A stretch of 15,188 nt of DNA from an uncultured Bacilli bacterium (GTDB lineage: Bacteria; Bacillota_I; Bacilli_A; RF39; UBA660). Below are positions 14,296 to 15,188 of this stretch, piece after piece. The stretch spans positions 1 to 15,188 of the forward strand of contig CALVRQ010000106.1 in NCBI GenBank assembly GCA_944358685.1, written 5' to 3'. Both the position numbers and the translations under genes were made by a program. The number at the start of each line of letters is the position of its first letter. Position 1 is the first letter of the stretch. The notes under the pieces are model-generated. The model did not search any database. It had not been told where the DNA came from and saw only the letters and a program-made list of their open reading frames with translations.

Positions 14296-14324
14296 TTGTC
14301 ATGTTTTTTATAGAATAATATTCT
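14296..14324 (+). promoter_or_regulatory. Predicted clpP promoter
   Basis: TTGTCA (14296-14301), a 17-bp spacer and TATTCT (14319-14324) lie ahead of clpP; the -10 is imperfect. No CtsR heptad repeat (GGTCAAA type) is visible, unlike many Firmicutes clpP genes. A short inverted repeat, CCTAT/ATAGG (14334-14350), ends at the AGGAGG ribosome site. The promoter of the divergent kinase gene in the same 116-bp gap could not be placed. Confidence 0.4.
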
Positions 14325-14360
14325 TTCTTTACACCTATTATATTTATAGGAGGGATTTTT

Positions 14361-14930
14361 ATGAATTTAATACCTAGTGTGGTTGAAAAAAGTAGTGATG
14401 GTGAGAGAGCTTATGATATATATTCAAGGTTACTTAAGGATAGGATTGTTATTTTAAGTGGTGAAATAGATGATGGCTTAGCAAATTCAATTGTTGCTCA
14501 ATTACTTTATTTAGATTCAGTTAATCACGATCCAATTAATTTATATATTAATTCGCCTGGTGGTAGTATCACATCTGGTATGGCGATATATGACACGATG
14601 AATTATATTAAGAGTAAAGTGTCGACGATTTGTATAGGTATGGCAGCAAGTATGGCAGCATTTTTGCTTTCTTCTGGTGAACATGGTATGCGATATTGTC
14701 TACCAAATAGTGAAGTTATGATTCATCAGCCTTTAGGTGGAGCGAAGGGTCAAGCTACAGAAATTCAGATTGCGGCTGAGAGAATTTTAAAGTTAAAGGC
14801 TAAACTAAATAAGATTTTAAGTGAAAATACAGGGCAAAGTTTAGAAAAGATTCAAAATGATACGGAAAGGGATTATTTTTTATCGGCTAGTGAAGCTTTA
14901 GATTATGGCCTTGTCGATAAGGTTATATAG
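14361..14930 (+). CDS. clpP: ATP-dependent Clp protease proteolytic subunit
   Basis: This serine protease forms the barrel that degrades proteins unfolded by ClpX, ClpC or similar ATPases in the cytoplasm. The 189-aa product has the catalytic triad Ser97 ([11 protein letters not shown]), His122 (MIHQPLGG) and Asp171 (ERDYF), plus the INSPGGSI oxyanion region (64-71) and the handle helix near 130-155. It starts [10 protein letters not shown] and is of normal length with a short propeptide at most. A strong AGGAGG site precedes the ATG. It is monocistronic here, convergent with an Rpn-type gene across a shared hairpin. Confidence 0.97.
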   Translation: MNLIPSVVEKSSDGERAYDIYSRLLKDRIVILSGEIDDGLANSIVAQLLYLDSVNHDPINLYINSPGGSITSGMAIYDTMNYIKSKVSTICIGMAASMAAFLLSSGEHGMRYCLPNSEVMIHQPLGGAKGQATEIQIAAERILKLKAKLNKILSENTGQSLEKIQNDTERDYFLSASEALDYGLVDKVI

Positions 14931-14931
14931 A

Positions 14932-14966
14932 AAAAGTGGTTTATATTTTTCATATAAATCACTTTT
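14932..14966. terminator. Bidirectional terminator between clpP and the Rpn-type gene
   Basis: A 15-bp stem (14932-14946 with 14952-14966, one G-T pair) with a 5-base loop lies two bases beyond the clpP stop (14928-14930). AAAA and TTTT ends on both arms allow termination from either direction. The stop codon of the Rpn-type gene (14967-14965) lies at the stem base. Confidence 0.85.
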
Positions 14967-15188
14967 AATTTGTATGTAATGCTTCTAATTCCTTTTTTGA
15001 TAGGCCTGTAGCATTCATAATAATATCTAAGGTAACACCTTGTTTAATCAAGTTTTTAGCGACTTTTAAATTATTTTCTTTTTGACCAATTTTAATACCT
15101 TCAGTTTTAGCTTCAGAAGCTAGTGTTTTAATTAATTTTTCATTTTCTTCTTCTGGCGTCATAAACTCAGTAAACTTTTGATTCTTAT
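14965..15188 (-). CDS. Rpn family PD-(D/E)XK nuclease protein, C-terminal part
   Basis: The frame stays open to the right edge (upstream residues KNQKFTEF precede the internal Met at 15162), so this is the 3' end of a longer gene. The visible 73 or so residues show the typical Rpn/recombination-promoting nuclease tail: TEFMTPEEENE, then SEAKTEGIKIGQKE, a charged helical linker, and AKNLIKQGVTLDIIMNATGLSKKELEAL, the short helix-turn-helix-like end seen in this family. The nuclease core is outside the window, so activity cannot be judged. These genes are often dispersed, multicopy and mobile or degenerate. Confidence 0.75.
   Translation of the reverse strand, partial: KNQKFTEFMTPEEENEKLIKTLASEAKTEGIKIGQKENNLKVAKNLIKQGVTLDIIMNATGLSKKELEALHTN

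Noticed and set aside
14334..14350. CCTAT/ATAGG hairpin as an RNA switch over the clpP ribosome site
   Set aside because: A five-base-pair stem is too weak to claim regulation without conservation data.
1..15188. CRISPR array, tRNA or rRNA genes, insertion sequences
   Set aside because: No regularly spaced repeats, cloverleaf-like or rRNA-like stretches, transposase genes or terminal inverted repeats were seen on either strand.

Overview
The window is AT-rich DNA from a low-GC Gram-positive bacterium, most likely an uncultured, gut-type member of the Bacilli close to the Erysipelotrichia/Mycoplasmatota border (inference). The support is the codon composition, strong AGGAGG-type ribosome sites, a complete Spo0A, and an Acholeplasma-like glycolipid glycosyltransferase. 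The genetic code looks standard rather than Mycoplasma-type: tryptophan is written TGG and TGA is used as a stop at the glycosyltransferase/tpiA junction.

Region 1 (1-2450) is the accessory part. Two minus-strand genes for exported proteins, one running off the left edge and one of 519 aa, have duplicated promoter/operator regions with TAGACA direct repeats at exact 10-bp spacing. They also share a Y-[D/E]-N...Q-x-A-[I/L]-D-E-L segment. The edge gene is out of frame after an A7 tract. A small Cro/CI-type regulator is divergent from the 519-aa gene, and its 3' end overlaps dusB inside a terminator hairpin.

Region 2 (2436-5270) holds dusB, two overlapping type IV prepilin-like genes and spo0A, all on the minus strand. 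spo0A has its own sigma-A-like promoter with a consensus 0A box upstream, which suggests autoregulation.

Region 3 (5269-9735) is one tightly packed minus-strand operon: a third prepilin-like gene, pgk, a flippase-like membrane protein, a GT4 glycosyltransferase and tpiA. Gene ends overlap or nearly touch, so central glycolysis is physically linked to membrane glycolipid genes.

Region 4 (9824-14244) holds a zinc-ribbon/TM/PASTA protein divergent from an HD-domain protein, then gap and a large TGS-domain uridine-kinase-like protein reading toward the HD gene. Together with pgk and tpiA, gap supplies three lower-glycolysis steps within 7 kb.

Region 5 (14245-15188) holds clpP on the plus strand, convergent with the C-terminal part of an Rpn-type PD-(D/E)XK nuclease-family protein that runs off the right edge.

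Throughout, intergenic space is minimal and rho-independent terminators are repeatedly folded over the stop codons of the genes they end. I saw no tRNA, rRNA, CRISPR array, insertion sequence or riboswitch. No intergenic stretch exceeds 300 bases; the longest (1944-2227) is described below.
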